Part shown: piece after piece, positions 9,331-17,580 of the stretch
Position numbering within the stretch: position 1 is the stretch's first letter
How the letters are laid out: each line of letters starts with the position of its first letter
Assembly: GCF_015351235.1 (NCBI RefSeq)
Contig: NZ_JADKSJ010000001.1
Location: forward strand, 1,939,668 to 2,003,667
Origin: Plantibacter sp. VKM Ac-2880
GTDB taxonomy: Bacteria; Actinomycetota; Actinomycetes; Actinomycetales; Microbacteriaceae
Direction of reading: 5' to 3'
Length of the DNA: 64,000 bases
Made by a program: the position numbers and the translations under genes
The notes under the pieces: model-generated
What the model was told of the DNA's origin: nothing
Databases searched by the model: none
Seen by the model: the letters and a program-made list of their open reading frames with translations, nothing else

Positions 9331-11727
9331 ATGGTGAAAGAGCACACCGAGGACCCGGCCACGCCGGAGACCGAGCACGAACCGACCGACCAGCAGTCCA
9401 CGACACCTGACGCCGCCGACGGGTCCACCGAGACCGAATCGTCCGAGCAGCCGACGGTGCAGGAGGAATCGGCCCCCGTCGCACCGGTGCGTCCGCCGAC
9501 GACCATGCTGCTGTTCCAGGCACCGGACCTCCCGCCGATCGTGCACCGCGACGACGAGCCGCTCGAAGCCGAACTCAGCTCGTCCAGGCGACGCACCCGT
9601 CGTCGTGCCGGTGAGGACGGACCGGATCAGGCCGAGCGCGGCGATTCTCGCTCCGAGAGCCGCAACGTCGTCAAGGTCCGCACGCCTCGCGAGCCGGAGC
9701 TCATCACCGAGCCGCAGAAGGTGCGCGGCTCCACCCGGCTCGAGGCCAAGAAGCAGCGTCGTCGCGATGGCCGCGACGCGGGCCGTCGCCGCCCGGTCGT
9801 CACCGAAGCCGAGTTCCTCGCGCGCCGCGAGTCCGTCGACCGCGTCATGGTCGTCCGCTCCAAGAACGGCAAGACGCAGATCGGTGTCCTCGAGGACGGC
9901 GTCCTCGTCGAGCACTACGTCGCCAGGAGCCAGGAAGCCTCGCTCATCGGCAACGTCTACCTCGGACGCGTCCAGAACGTGCTCCCGAGCATGGAGGCGG
10001 CCTTCGTCGACATCGGCCGTGGCCGCAACGCCGTGCTGTACTCCGGTGAGGTCGACTGGGACTCCGTCGAGACGGGCAACCAGCCCCGCCGGATCGAGCT
10101 CGCGCTGAAGGGCGGCGACACCGTCCTCGTGCAGGTCACGAAGGACCCCGTAGGCCACAAGGGCGCCCGCCTGACCAGCCAGGTCTCGCTGCCCGGCCGC
10201 TACCTCGTCTACGTGCCGAACGGCTCGATGAACGGCATCTCGCGCAAGTTGCCCGACACGGAGCGCGCACGCCTGAAGAAGATCCTCAAGGAGGTCCTGC
10301 CGGAGAACGTCGGCGTCATCGTGCGCACGGCCGCCGAGGGCGCCACCGAGGAGCAGCTCACGCTCGACGTCACGCGGTTGAAGTCGCAGTGGGCGGAGAT
10401 CTCGCGTCAGATCGAGACCGTCCAGTCGCCGGCACTGCTGCACAGCGAGCCCGACCTCCTCATCAAGATCATCCGCGACGTCTTCAACGAGGACTTCCAG
10501 AAGCTCGTCATCCAGGGCTCGGACGCGCTCCAGGACATCCAGAGCTACCTCCGCGGTGTCGCGCCCGACCTGCTCGAGCGCGTCGAGGCCTACGACGGCA
10601 CCGGTGACGCCTTCGTCGACTACCGCATCGCGGAGCAGATCGAGAAGGCGCTCGACCGCAAGGTCTGGCTCCCGTCCGGCGGTTCGCTGGTCATCGACCG
10701 CACCGAGGCGATGACGGTGGTCGACGTCAACACGGGCAAATTCGTCGGTTCAGGCGGCAACCTGGAGGAGACGGTCACGAAGAACAACCTCGAGGCCGCT
10801 GAGGAGGTCGTGCGTCAGCTGCGACTCCGCGACATCGGCGGCATCATCGTCGTCGACTTCATCGACATGGTCCTCGAGACGAACCGGGACCTGGTCCTCC
10901 GTCGTCTCGTCGAGTGCCTCAGCCGCGACCGGACGAAGCACCAGGTCGCCGAGGTGACCTCGCTCGGGCTCGTCCAGATGACCCGCAAGAAGCTCGGTCT
11001 CGGGCTCCTCGAGACGTTCAGCGAACCGTGTGAGGTCTGCGCCGGGCGTGGCGTCGTCGTGCACCACGACCCCGTCGTCCGCCACCGCCAGACCCCGCAG
11101 CCGGAGCAGCAGCAGCGTCGTCGCGGCAAGGGCGGAGCGCAGGGCGGCCAGCCGTCGGGTGGCCAGAACGCGCAGCAGAAGCCGGCCGGCCAGACGCACG
11201 GGATCACGGACGACGCGAAGAACGCGCTCGCGCTCATCGCCGCTCGCACGCTGCACCACGAGGAACTCGCCGCGGCCGAGGCGGTCGCCGACGCGGTCGT
11301 CGCAGAGGCGGCAAGCGCCGAGGACCGGACCACCGAGGAATCAACGCCCCAGCAGGATGACCGGTCGGCCTCGTCCGCCGGGCAGCAGCACGAGGGTCGC
11401 CGCAGCCGCCGCGAGAAGCGCGAGCCGCGCCGTCGAGGCGGCGACGACGCTCGTCGTGGCGCCACCGAGGACCGCTCCGCCGACACCACGACGGACTCCG
11501 CGGCGCCCACGCTGGCGTTGCTCGACCTGCCGATCGCCCCGGTGGTCGACAAGCCGCGGCGTGCTGCCGTGGCCGACCCGGAGCACCTGCTGGAATCCGT
11601 CCTCGACGCGCTTCCCGAGCCGAAGCAGCCCGGCCAGGGTCGAGGCCGCAGCCGACGCGTGTCGACGGCTTCGCTCGCAGGTGGACAGGCTGTCGGATCG
11701 GACGCGTCGCAGCGTCAGGCCGAGTAG
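9331..11727 (+). CDS. rne: Ribonuclease E/G family endoribonuclease
   Basis: Endonuclease for rRNA processing and mRNA decay, and likely degradosome scaffold. The 798-residue protein has three parts. An acidic then arginine-rich disordered N-terminus covers about residues 1-165. The catalytic core includes an S1 RNA-binding domain (IGNVYLGRVQNVLPSMEAAF), a nuclease region with VVDVNTGKFVGSG near residues 464-476, and the zinc-link CEVC near 567-570. A long disordered C-terminus is rich in Gln, Arg and Glu. Tails on both sides of the core are typical of actinobacterial RNase E. The ATG at 9331 has GGGGAG 10 nt upstream; the second codon is GTG, an alternative start. Confidence 0.93.
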   Translation: MVKEHTEDPATPETEHEPTDQQSTTPDAADGSTETESSEQPTVQEESAPVAPVRPPTTMLLFQAPDLPPIVHRDDEPLEAELSSSRRRTRRRAGEDGPDQAERGDSRSESRNVVKVRTPREPELITEPQKVRGSTRLEAKKQRRRDGRDAGRRRPVVTEAEFLARRESVDRVMVVRSKNGKTQIGVLEDGVLVEHYVARSQEASLIGNVYLGRVQNVLPSMEAAFVDIGRGRNAVLYSGEVDWDSVETGNQPRRIELALKGGDTVLVQVTKDPVGHKGARLTSQVSLPGRYLVYVPNGSMNGISRKLPDTERARLKKILKEVLPENVGVIVRTAAEGATEEQLTLDVTRLKSQWAEISRQIETVQSPALLHSEPDLLIKIIRDVFNEDFQKLVIQGSDALQDIQSYLRGVAPDLLERVEAYDGTGDAFVDYRIAEQIEKALDRKVWLPSGGSLVIDRTEAMTVVDVNTGKFVGSGGNLEETVTKNNLEAAEEVVRQLRLRDIGGIIVVDFIDMVLETNRDLVLRRLVECLSRDRTKHQVAEVTSLGLVQMTRKKLGLGLLETFSEPCEVCAGRGVVVHHDPVVRHRQTPQPEQQQRRRGKGGAQGGQPSGGQNAQQKPAGQTHGITDDAKNALALIAARTLHHEELAAAEAVADAVVAEAASAEDRTTEESTPQQDDRSASSAGQQHEGRRSRREKREPRRRGGDDARRGATEDRSADTTTDSAAPTLALLDLPIAPVVDKPRRAAVADPEHLLESVLDALPEPKQPGQGRGRSRRVSTASLAGGQAVGSDASQRQAE

Positions 11728-11737
11728 TCCCGATCGA

Positions 11738-12028
11738 TCAGGACGGCGCGTCTCCGATGGAGGCGCGCCGTTCGCGTGCGGTGATGCGCAGGCCGCTGGC
11801 GATCAACCGGCGGACGAGTTCGCCGCCGGTGACGGCCACGGCCCCGGCCGCGACGAGGGTCTCATGCCGTTCGGCGGGCACGTCGTAATGGTCGAGGTCG
11901 AACGACCGCGGCGGCAGACCAGTGCGCTCGGCGAACGCGTGCAGCTCCTCGAGGGAGCTGTCGCTCACGACGTGCGACCACAGGGTGCCGTGTGCCGGCC
12001 AGAGCGGTGGGTCGATGAGCACGGTCAT
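11738..12028 (-). CDS. DUF4031 domain protein
   Basis: A small protein of about 96 residues with the DUF4031 signature TVLIDPPLWPAHG near the start, followed by LWSHVVSD and ELHAFAERTGLPPRSFDLDHYDVP. The function is unknown. The start is uncertain: ATG 12028 matches the usual family start (MTVLIDPP), an ATG at 12040 adds four residues, and GTG 12022 has GGAG at 7 nt. The gene faces rne and shares its terminator. Confidence 0.8.
   Translation of the reverse strand: MTVLIDPPLWPAHGTLWSHVVSDSSLEELHAFAERTGLPPRSFDLDHYDVPAERHETLVAAGAVAVTGGELVRRLIASGLRITARERRASIGDAPS
11741..11773. terminator. Hairpin terminator between rne and DUF4031 gene
   Basis: A nearly continuous 15-bp stem (11741-11755 with 11759-11773, two G-T pairs) and a 3-nt loop. 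It begins 13 bp after the rne stop and overlaps the 3' end of the convergent DUF4031 coding region. Confidence 0.75.
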
Positions 12029-12116
12029 GCTCCCATCCAACCACCGTCGCCGCCGGTGGATTCCCGTCGGGTCCGGACGCGCCGGGCACCCGGCCTTCGT
12101 TCAGGAGGCCTCGGGG

Positions 12117-12182
12117 TACACTGGTGGAGTGCGTCCGGTGTGGGAGCCGTGAGGAACAGCCTCGATCTCGAGCGTCTGTTCC
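12117..12182 (+). promoter_or_regulatory. Possible leaderless mini-ORF plus hairpin upstream of rplU
   Basis: TACACT (12117-12122) is followed after six bases by GTG at 12129, the spacing seen at leaderless genes in this window. The frame reads MRPVWEP then TGA (12129-12152). Right after the stop, GGAACAG (12153-12159) and CTGTTCC (12176-12182) form a 7-bp stem. This is part of a 330-base gap before rplU that holds no larger gene. It could be a small regulatory transcript or chance. Confidence 0.3.
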
Positions 12183-12188
12183 GCTGGT

Positions 12189-12217
12189 TTGACCTGGACT
12201 GCACGATGAAGTAAACT
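12189..12217 (+). promoter_or_regulatory. rplU promoter
   Basis: TTGACC (12189-12194), a 17-bp spacer and TAAACT (12212-12217) make a near-consensus housekeeping promoter. The start point near 12224 gives a leader of about 135 nt. Confidence 0.8.
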
Positions 12218-12325
12218 CGACCGTTGGTGTGCATTGAGTTTTCATTGCCACCCACGGTTTTCTGCCATCAAGGTGTCCCACGTGTTCGAGCCTTTCCGAG
12301 CAGTAACTTCCAGCAACAGTCAGTC

Positions 12326-12340
12326 GGAGCGTTTCGCTCC
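12326..12340 (+). promoter_or_regulatory. Hairpin in the L21 leader
   Basis: GGAGCG-TTT-CGCTCC lies 18 bp before the rplU start. The leader is longer and less GC-rich than its surroundings, and the start has no clear ribosome-binding site. Autoregulation by a ribosomal protein is possible; this is inference. Confidence 0.35.
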
Positions 12341-12358
12341 CCAAAGAACGGGTACGTA

Positions 12359-12667
12359 GTGGTTTACGCAGTTGTGCGCGCCGGAGGACGGCAGGAGAAG
12401 GTCGAGATCGGAACCATCGTCACGATGGACCGGGTCAAGGCCGACAAGGATGGCAACATCGAGCTTCCCGCGGTGCTCCACGTCGACGGTGAGAACATCA
12501 TCTCCGACGCGAAGTCGCTCGCGAAGATCACGGTGACGGCCGAGGTGCTCGAGAACCTCCGCGGTCCGAAGATCATCATCCAGAAGTTCAAGAACAAGAC
12601 CGGGTACAAGAAGCGTCAGGGGCACCGTCAGGAGCTCACGCGCGTCAAGATCACCGGCATCAAGTAA
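12359..12667 (+). CDS. rplU: 50S ribosomal protein L21
   Basis: The 102-residue protein starts at GTG 12359 (reads [19 protein letters not shown]), matching the normal actinobacterial L21 N-terminus; in-frame codons upstream lie in the leader. The C-terminus has [19 protein letters not shown], the L21 signature. It pairs with rpmA, 20 bp downstream, as in nearly all bacteria. Confidence 0.97.
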   Translation: MVYAVVRAGGRQEKVEIGTIVTMDRVKADKDGNIELPAVLHVDGENIISDAKSLAKITVTAEVLENLRGPKIIIQKFKNKTGYKKRQGHRQELTRVKITGIK

Positions 12668-12687
12668 GGCATCGAGGAGAAGAAGAG

Positions 12688-12945
12688 ATGGCACACAAGA
12701 AGGGTGCGAGTTCCACTCGCAACGGTCGTGACTCCAACGCACAGCGTCTCGGTGTGAAGCGCTTCGGCGGCCAGGTCGTCCTCGCGGGCGAGATCCTCGT
12801 CCGTCAGCGCGGCACGCACTTCCACCCCGGCGCCAACGTCGGCCGTGGCGGCGACGACACGCTGTTCGCTCTCGAAGCTGGCTCCGTCCAGTTCGGCAAC
12901 AAGGGCGGCCGCAAGGTCGTCAACATCGTCGCTGCTGCAGAGTAG
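12688..12945 (+). CDS. rpmA: 50S ribosomal protein L27
   Basis: An 85-residue protein beginning [20 protein letters not shown], whose N-terminal tail reaches the peptidyl transferase centre. The [11 protein letters not shown] block is typical. GAGGAGAAGAAGAG precedes the ATG. It is followed by a strong terminator before obg. Confidence 0.97.
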   Translation: MAHKKGASSTRNGRDSNAQRLGVKRFGGQVVLAGEILVRQRGTHFHPGANVGRGGDDTLFALEAGSVQFGNKGGRKVVNIVAAAE

Positions 12946-12960
12946 CAACACCGATCTTTC

Positions 12961-12994
12961 CAGCAGGGGGCGGGCTTCGGCCCGCCCCCTGCTG
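12961..12994 (+). terminator. rpmA terminator
   Basis: A 15-bp perfect GC-rich stem (12961-12975 with 12980-12994) closed by a stable TTCG tetraloop. A short gap leads to obg, so obg may have its own promoter or rely on readthrough. Confidence 0.9.
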
Positions 12995-13037
12995 TCGTAC
13001 AACCGAGTTACATGATCCAGAGAGGGGCTGAGCGTCC

Positions 13038-14612
13038 ATGGTCACATTCGTCGACCGGGTCACACTGCACCTGCGAGCGGGCGGCGGCGGCAACGGCTGC
13101 GTCTCCGTGAAGCGCGAGAAGTTCAAGCCGCTGGCCGGCCCCGATGGTGGCAACGGCGGACACGGTGGTGACATCGTGCTCGTGTCGGACCCTCAGATCA
13201 CGACCCTGCTCGGGTACCACCGGTCACCGCACCGGAGCTCCGACACCGGCGGCTTCGGGATGGGCGACCACCGGAACGGGTTCCAGGGCGAGACGCTCAT
13301 CCTGCCGGTGCCGGTCGGAACCGTCGTGAAGGACGTCGACGGCGTCGAGCTGGTCGACTTCGTCGAGCCCGGCATGGAGTTCGTCGTCGCCCCCGGCGGC
13401 CAGGGCGGCCTCGGGAACGCGGCCCTCGCCTCGACCAAGCGCAAAGCCCCGGGCTTCGCGCTCCTCGGCACGCCCGGCTGGGAAGGCGACGTCCTCCTCG
13501 AGCTGAAGACCGTGGCCGACGTCGCACTCGTCGGCTACCCGTCGGCCGGGAAGTCGAGCCTCATCGCCGCGATGTCCGCTGCCAAGCCGAAGATCGCCGA
13601 CTACCCCTTCACCACACTGCACCCGAACCTCGGCGTCGTCGAGGCGGGCGAGGTCCGTTACACCATGGCGGACGTCCCCGGACTGATCGAGGGCGCGAGT
13701 GAGGGCAAGGGACTCGGCCTGGAGTTCCTCCGTCACGTCGAGCGGTGCTCCGCGTTGTTGCACGTCCTCGACTGCGCGACGCTCGAGCCGGGCCGCGACC
13801 CGATCAGCGACCTCGACATCATCCTCGCAGAGCTCGCCGCCTACCCCGTCCCGGAGGGGCAGACGCCGCTCGTCGAGCGTCCCCAGATCGTCGCCCTGAA
13901 CAAGATCGACGTGCCTGAGGCGCGCGAGCTGGCCGAATTCCTGCGTCCCGACCTCGAGGCACGCGGCTACAAGGTCTTCGAGATCTCGACGGTCTCGCGC
14001 GAAGGCCTCCGACAGCTCTCGTTCGCGTTGAGCGAGCTCGTCGAGGAGAGCCGCGCCCGCGCAGCCCTCGAGGCCGCCAAGCCTCGGATCGTGCTCCGCC
14101 CGAAGCCGGTCGACGACTCCAAGTTCACCGTCACGGTCGAGGGTGGTACCTACGGCAACCTCTACCGCATCCTCGGCGCGAAGCCGGAGCGCTGGGTGCA
14201 GCAGACGGACTTCAACAACGAGGAGGCCGTCGGGTTCCTCGCGGACCGCCTGGCTAAGCTCGGCGTCGAAGAGGCGCTGTTCAAGGCCGGAGCCGTCGCC
14301 GGCGCGACCGTCATGATCGGCGCGGGCGGAGGCGTCGTCTTCGACTGGGAGCCGACGCTGACGAGCACCGCGGAGCTCCTGACCCAGCCTCGTGGTACTG
14401 ATCCCAGACTCGACGCGAGCCACCGCCCGACGCGCAACCAGCGTCGCGACGAGTACTTCGAGCGCATGGACGCCAAGGCGGAGGCGCGCGCGGAGCTGCT
14501 CCGCGAACGCGCGGCCGGTCTCTGGAACGACGACGAGGGCTTCGAAGTGGGCTCAGTGCCGGCTGACGCCCAGCAGGACGAGGGTGGCGCGTCGGAGGAC
14601 GACGAACGGTGA
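13038..14612 (+). CDS. obg: GTPase Obg
   Basis: Ribosome-associated GTPase for 50S assembly and stress control. The 524-residue protein has the glycine-rich Obg fold ([19 protein letters not shown]), a G domain with P-loop GYPSAGKSS (Lys 172) and G3 DVPGLIEGA, the NKID motif, and a C-terminal OCT domain followed by a charged tail. GAGAGGGG lies before the ATG. Its stop overlaps proB as GTGA. Confidence 0.97.
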   Translation: MVTFVDRVTLHLRAGGGGNGCVSVKREKFKPLAGPDGGNGGHGGDIVLVSDPQITTLLGYHRSPHRSSDTGGFGMGDHRNGFQGETLILPVPVGTVVKDVDGVELVDFVEPGMEFVVAPGGQGGLGNAALASTKRKAPGFALLGTPGWEGDVLLELKTVADVALVGYPSAGKSSLIAAMSAAKPKIADYPFTTLHPNLGVVEAGEVRYTMADVPGLIEGASEGKGLGLEFLRHVERCSALLHVLDCATLEPGRDPISDLDIILAELAAYPVPEGQTPLVERPQIVALNKIDVPEARELAEFLRPDLEARGYKVFEISTVSREGLRQLSFALSELVEESRARAALEAAKPRIVLRPKPVDDSKFTVTVEGGTYGNLYRILGAKPERWVQQTDFNNEEAVGFLADRLAKLGVEEALFKAGAVAGATVMIGAGGGVVFDWEPTLTSTAELLTQPRGTDPRLDASHRPTRNQRRDEYFERMDAKAEARAELLRERAAGLWNDDEGFEVGSVPADAQQDEGGASEDDER

Positions 14613-15388
14613 CCGTCAACCAGCGCAGTGCGATCCCTGGTGCCCGCCGCATCGTCGTGAAGGTCGGTTCCTCCTCGATCAGCGGTGAGAACGCCGGGCA
14701 GATCACTGCGCTGGTCGAGGCTCTCGCCGGAGCGCACGACAAGGGGACCGAGGTCGTCCTCGTGTCCTCCGGCGCCATCGCGACCGGGATGCCGTACCTG
14801 CGCCTCGATGCACGCCCGAGCGACCTGGCGACGCAACAGGCGGCTGCGGCCGTCGGGCAGAACGTCCTCATCTACCGGTACCAGGACAGCCTCGACCGCT
14901 TCGGCATCGTCGCCGGTCAGGTGCTCCTGACGGCGGGCGATCTCGAGAACCCGAGCCACCGGAGCAACGCCCAACGGGCGATGGAACGGCTGCTGGGGCT
15001 GCGCATCCTCCCGATCGTGAACGAGAACGACACTGTGGCGACGCATGAGATCCGGTTCGGCGACAACGACCGGCTCGCTGCGCTCGTCTCGGTGCTGGTC
15101 GCGGCGGACGTCCTGATCCTGTTGAGCGACGTCGACGCGCTGTACACGCGTCCTCCGCAGGAGCCTGGTGCCGAACGCATCGAAGAGGTGCCGTTCGGCG
15201 ACCCGCTCTCCGGCGTGACGTTCGGCGACATCGGATCCGCGGGCGTTGGAACGGGCGGTGCCGGCACGAAGGTGTCCGCTGCCCGGTTGGCCGCTGAGGC
15301 GGGGACCTCCGTCCTGGTGACCTCGACGGCGAACGTCGCCGCCGCGCTCCGGGGCGAGCAGCTCGGGACCTGGTTCCAGCCGGCCTGA
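14609..15388 (+). CDS. proB: Glutamate 5-kinase
   Basis: First step of proline synthesis: phosphorylates glutamate. At 259 residues it has only the amino-acid kinase domain ([36 protein letters not shown]) and lacks the C-terminal PUA domain of the 367-residue E. coli enzyme. This compact form exists in other bacteria, so it is probably functional. The GTG start overlaps the obg stop. Confidence 0.95.
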   Translation: MTVNQRSAIPGARRIVVKVGSSSISGENAGQITALVEALAGAHDKGTEVVLVSSGAIATGMPYLRLDARPSDLATQQAAAAVGQNVLIYRYQDSLDRFGIVAGQVLLTAGDLENPSHRSNAQRAMERLLGLRILPIVNENDTVATHEIRFGDNDRLAALVSVLVAADVLILLSDVDALYTRPPQEPGAERIEEVPFGDPLSGVTFGDIGSAGVGTGGAGTKVSAARLAAEAGTSVLVTSTANVAAALRGEQLGTWFQPA

Positions 15389-15412
15389 GCCGGCTCAGCG
15401 AGGGTGGCTGAG

Positions 15413-15418
15413 TACAAT
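15413..15418 (+). promoter_or_regulatory. -10 box (TACAAT) of leaderless proA
   Basis: The seventh base after this near-consensus box is the A of the proA ATG at 15425. No ribosome-binding site lies upstream of that ATG. Confidence 0.5.
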
Positions 15419-15424
15419 CGACGC

Positions 15425-16693
15425 ATGTCGTCGTCTCTCGCCACCGCGCTCCCACTCATGGATCGTCTCGCCGCTGCGAAGCGTGCGTCCCGGATGCTCG
15501 CTCAGACGACCACCGCGCAGAAGAACCGAGCGCTGGAAGCGATCGCCGTGGCGATCGTGGAGGGCGCCGACGCGGTGATCGCCGCCAACGAACTGGATCT
15601 CGCCAGCGGGCGGGAGCAGGGCATGACGGCCGGCCTGCAAGACCGTCTCCGCCTCGACCGCGGACGGATCGAGGGGCTGGCAGTCGCGGTGCGCGACGTC
15701 ATCGCGATCGTCGACCCCGTCGGTCAAGTCATCCGGGGGAGCAACACACCGGACGGGGTGAAGCTCGAGCAGGTCCGCGTCCCGTTCGGCGTGGTCGGTG
15801 CGATCTACGAGGCCAGACCGAACGTCACCGTGGACATCGCCGCTCTCGCGATCAAGAGTGGCAACGCGGTCGTCCTCCGCGGTGGTTCCGCGGCGGAACA
15901 CACGAACGCGGTGCTCGTCGGGCTGCTCCGGTCGGCGCTGGAGGCCGTCGCCTTGCCCGGTGATGCGGTGCAGACGATCGACGAGTTCGGCCGGGACGGC
16001 GCGAAGCAGCTCATGAACGCCAGGGGCCTCATCGACGTCCTCATCCCGCGGGGGAGCGCCTCGCTGATCGAGACGGTGGTCCGGGAGTCGACGGTGCCGG
16101 TGATCGAGACCGGTGCCGGTGTGGTGCACGTGTTCCTCGACGCGAGCGCCGACCGCGACTGGGCGGTGGACATCGTCCGCAACGCGAAAGTCCAGCGTCC
16201 CTCGGTCTGCAACGCGCTCGAGACCGTGCTCGTCCACCGCGACGCCGCTCGACGCCTGCTTCCCGCCGTGCTCGGCGACCTCCGGGAGCATGGCGTGCTC
16301 ATCCATGCGGACGAGCAGGCCCGCGAGATCTTCCCCGATGCGGTGGCCGTCGTCGAGGAGGACTGGTCGACCGAACACATGTCGCTCGAGGTGTCGGTTC
16401 GCGTCGTCGACGACCTCGACGCCGCGCTCGAGCATATCGACCGCTACTCGACGGGGCATACGGACGCGATCGTCACGAACGACGTCGTCAACGCCGACCG
16501 CTTCCTCGCTGAGGTGGACTCGGCGGTCGTCATGGTCAACGCGTCGACGCGGTTCACCGACGGGGCGGAGTTCGGGTTCGGCGCCGAAGTGGGCATCTCC
16601 ACCCAGAAACTGCACGCCCGGGGGCCGATGGGCCTCCCGGAACTCACGAGTACGAAGTGGCTCGTGCGTGGTACGGGCCACACCCGTCGGTAG
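15425..16693 (+). CDS. proA: Gamma-glutamyl phosphate reductase
   Basis: Second step of proline synthesis: NADPH-dependent reduction of glutamyl phosphate to the semialdehyde. The 422-residue aldehyde-dehydrogenase-fold enzyme has VPFGVVGAIYEARPNVTVD, the catalytic cysteine region QRPSVCNALETVL and FGFGAEVGIST. I chose ATG 15425 (MSSSLATALP), not the in-frame ATG at 15404, because a TACAAT box would start the transcript at 15425. It follows proB by 36 bp. Confidence 0.95.
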   Translation: MSSSLATALPLMDRLAAAKRASRMLAQTTTAQKNRALEAIAVAIVEGADAVIAANELDLASGREQGMTAGLQDRLRLDRGRIEGLAVAVRDVIAIVDPVGQVIRGSNTPDGVKLEQVRVPFGVVGAIYEARPNVTVDIAALAIKSGNAVVLRGGSAAEHTNAVLVGLLRSALEAVALPGDAVQTIDEFGRDGAKQLMNARGLIDVLIPRGSASLIETVVRESTVPVIETGAGVVHVFLDASADRDWAVDIVRNAKVQRPSVCNALETVLVHRDAARRLLPAVLGDLREHGVLIHADEQAREIFPDAVAVVEEDWSTEHMSLEVSVRVVDDLDAALEHIDRYSTGHTDAIVTNDVVNADRFLAEVDSAVVMVNASTRFTDGAEFGFGAEVGISTQKLHARGPMGLPELTSTKWLVRGTGHTRR

Positions 16694-16697
16694 TCGC

Positions 16698-16703
16698 TAG
16701 ACT
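16698..16703 (+). promoter_or_regulatory. Candidate -10 box (TAGACT) for the small membrane gene and nadD
   Basis: TAGACT starts 5 bp after the proA stop. It would give a leader of about 33 nt with AAGGAGAG before the ATG at 16743. Confidence 0.45.
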
Positions 16704-16742
16704 GAGGTGGGCGTCACCAGGCGTCGCACAGAAGGAGAGATC

Positions 16743-16952
16743 ATGTCGATTGCCGCGTCCGTATTGGCTGCCACCGTCTTGGCCGAGTCGGAGCACGCCG
16801 TCGAACTCGCCGCTCCGACCTGGGTCTTCGGCGCCGTCGCACTCGTGCTGTTCGCCATCCTGGGTGCGGTGACCTTCAGCTATCGCGACGTCGCCAACCG
16901 TCACGGCGGCAAGGACGAGCCGACGCTGGCGCACGGCGAGCACGGTCACTGA
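16743..16952 (+). CDS. Small single-pass membrane protein, unknown function
   Basis: A 69-residue protein with one clear membrane segment (about residues 26-47, [20 protein letters not shown]) and a charged, histidine-rich C-terminal tail ending HGEHGH. A good AAGGAGAG precedes the ATG. It sits between proA and nadD in the same direction, 10 bp from nadD. I do not recognise a named family. The His-rich tail could bind metal, which is a guess. Confidence 0.75.
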   Translation: MSIAASVLAATVLAESEHAVELAAPTWVFGAVALVLFAILGAVTFSYRDVANRHGGKDEPTLAHGEHGH

Positions 16953-16962
16953 GCTGTCCGGC

Positions 16963-17580
16963 GTGAGCGCGCCCGTCGTCGAGACGACGACGCGTCGTCC
17001 TCGGATCGGCGTGATGGGTGGAACGTTCGATCCTATCCACCACGGGCACCTCGTCGCCGCTTCCGAAGTCGCGCAGCACTTCGACCTCGATGAGGTCGTG
17101 TTCGTCCCGACCGGCATGCCGTATCGCAAGTCGGGCGTGAGCGACAGTGAGCACCGGTACCTCATGACGGTCATCGCCACCGCGGCGAACCCCCGCTTCA
17201 CCGTCAGCCGGGTCGACATCGACCGCGCAGGTCCCACGTACACGATCGACACCCTCCGCGACCTGCGACGCAAACGGCCGGACGCCGAGCTGTTCTTCAT
17301 CACCGGGGCGGACGCGATCGCCCAGATTCTCAGCTGGAAAGACGTCAGGGAGGTCTGGGACCTCGCGCACTTCGTTGCTGTGAGTCGTCCGGGACACGAT
17401 TTGAACGTTTCCGGATTACCACAGCACGACGTAAGCTTGTTGGAAGTTCCGGCCCTTGCGATATCGTCGACGGATTGCCGGAGCCGGGTGAGCAAAGGCT
17501 TTCCAGTCTGGTATCTGGTTCCCGACGGTGTCGTGCAGTACATCACCAAGCACCACCTGTATCGGAGTGAAGCCACATGA
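16963..17580 (+). CDS. nadD: Nicotinate-nucleotide adenylyltransferase
   Basis: Makes deamido-NAD from nicotinate mononucleotide and ATP. The 205-residue protein has the nucleotidyltransferase signature [15 protein letters not shown] and the [10 protein letters not shown]-type C-terminal motif. The GTG start at 16963 gives a short extension before the fold. The stop overlaps the next gene as ATGA. Confidence 0.95.
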   Translation: MSAPVVETTTRRPRIGVMGGTFDPIHHGHLVAASEVAQHFDLDEVVFVPTGMPYRKSGVSDSEHRYLMTVIATAANPRFTVSRVDIDRAGPTYTIDTLRDLRRKRPDAELFFITGADAIAQILSWKDVREVWDLAHFVAVSRPGHDLNVSGLPQHDVSLLEVPALAISSTDCRSRVSKGFPVWYLVPDGVVQYITKHHLYRSEAT

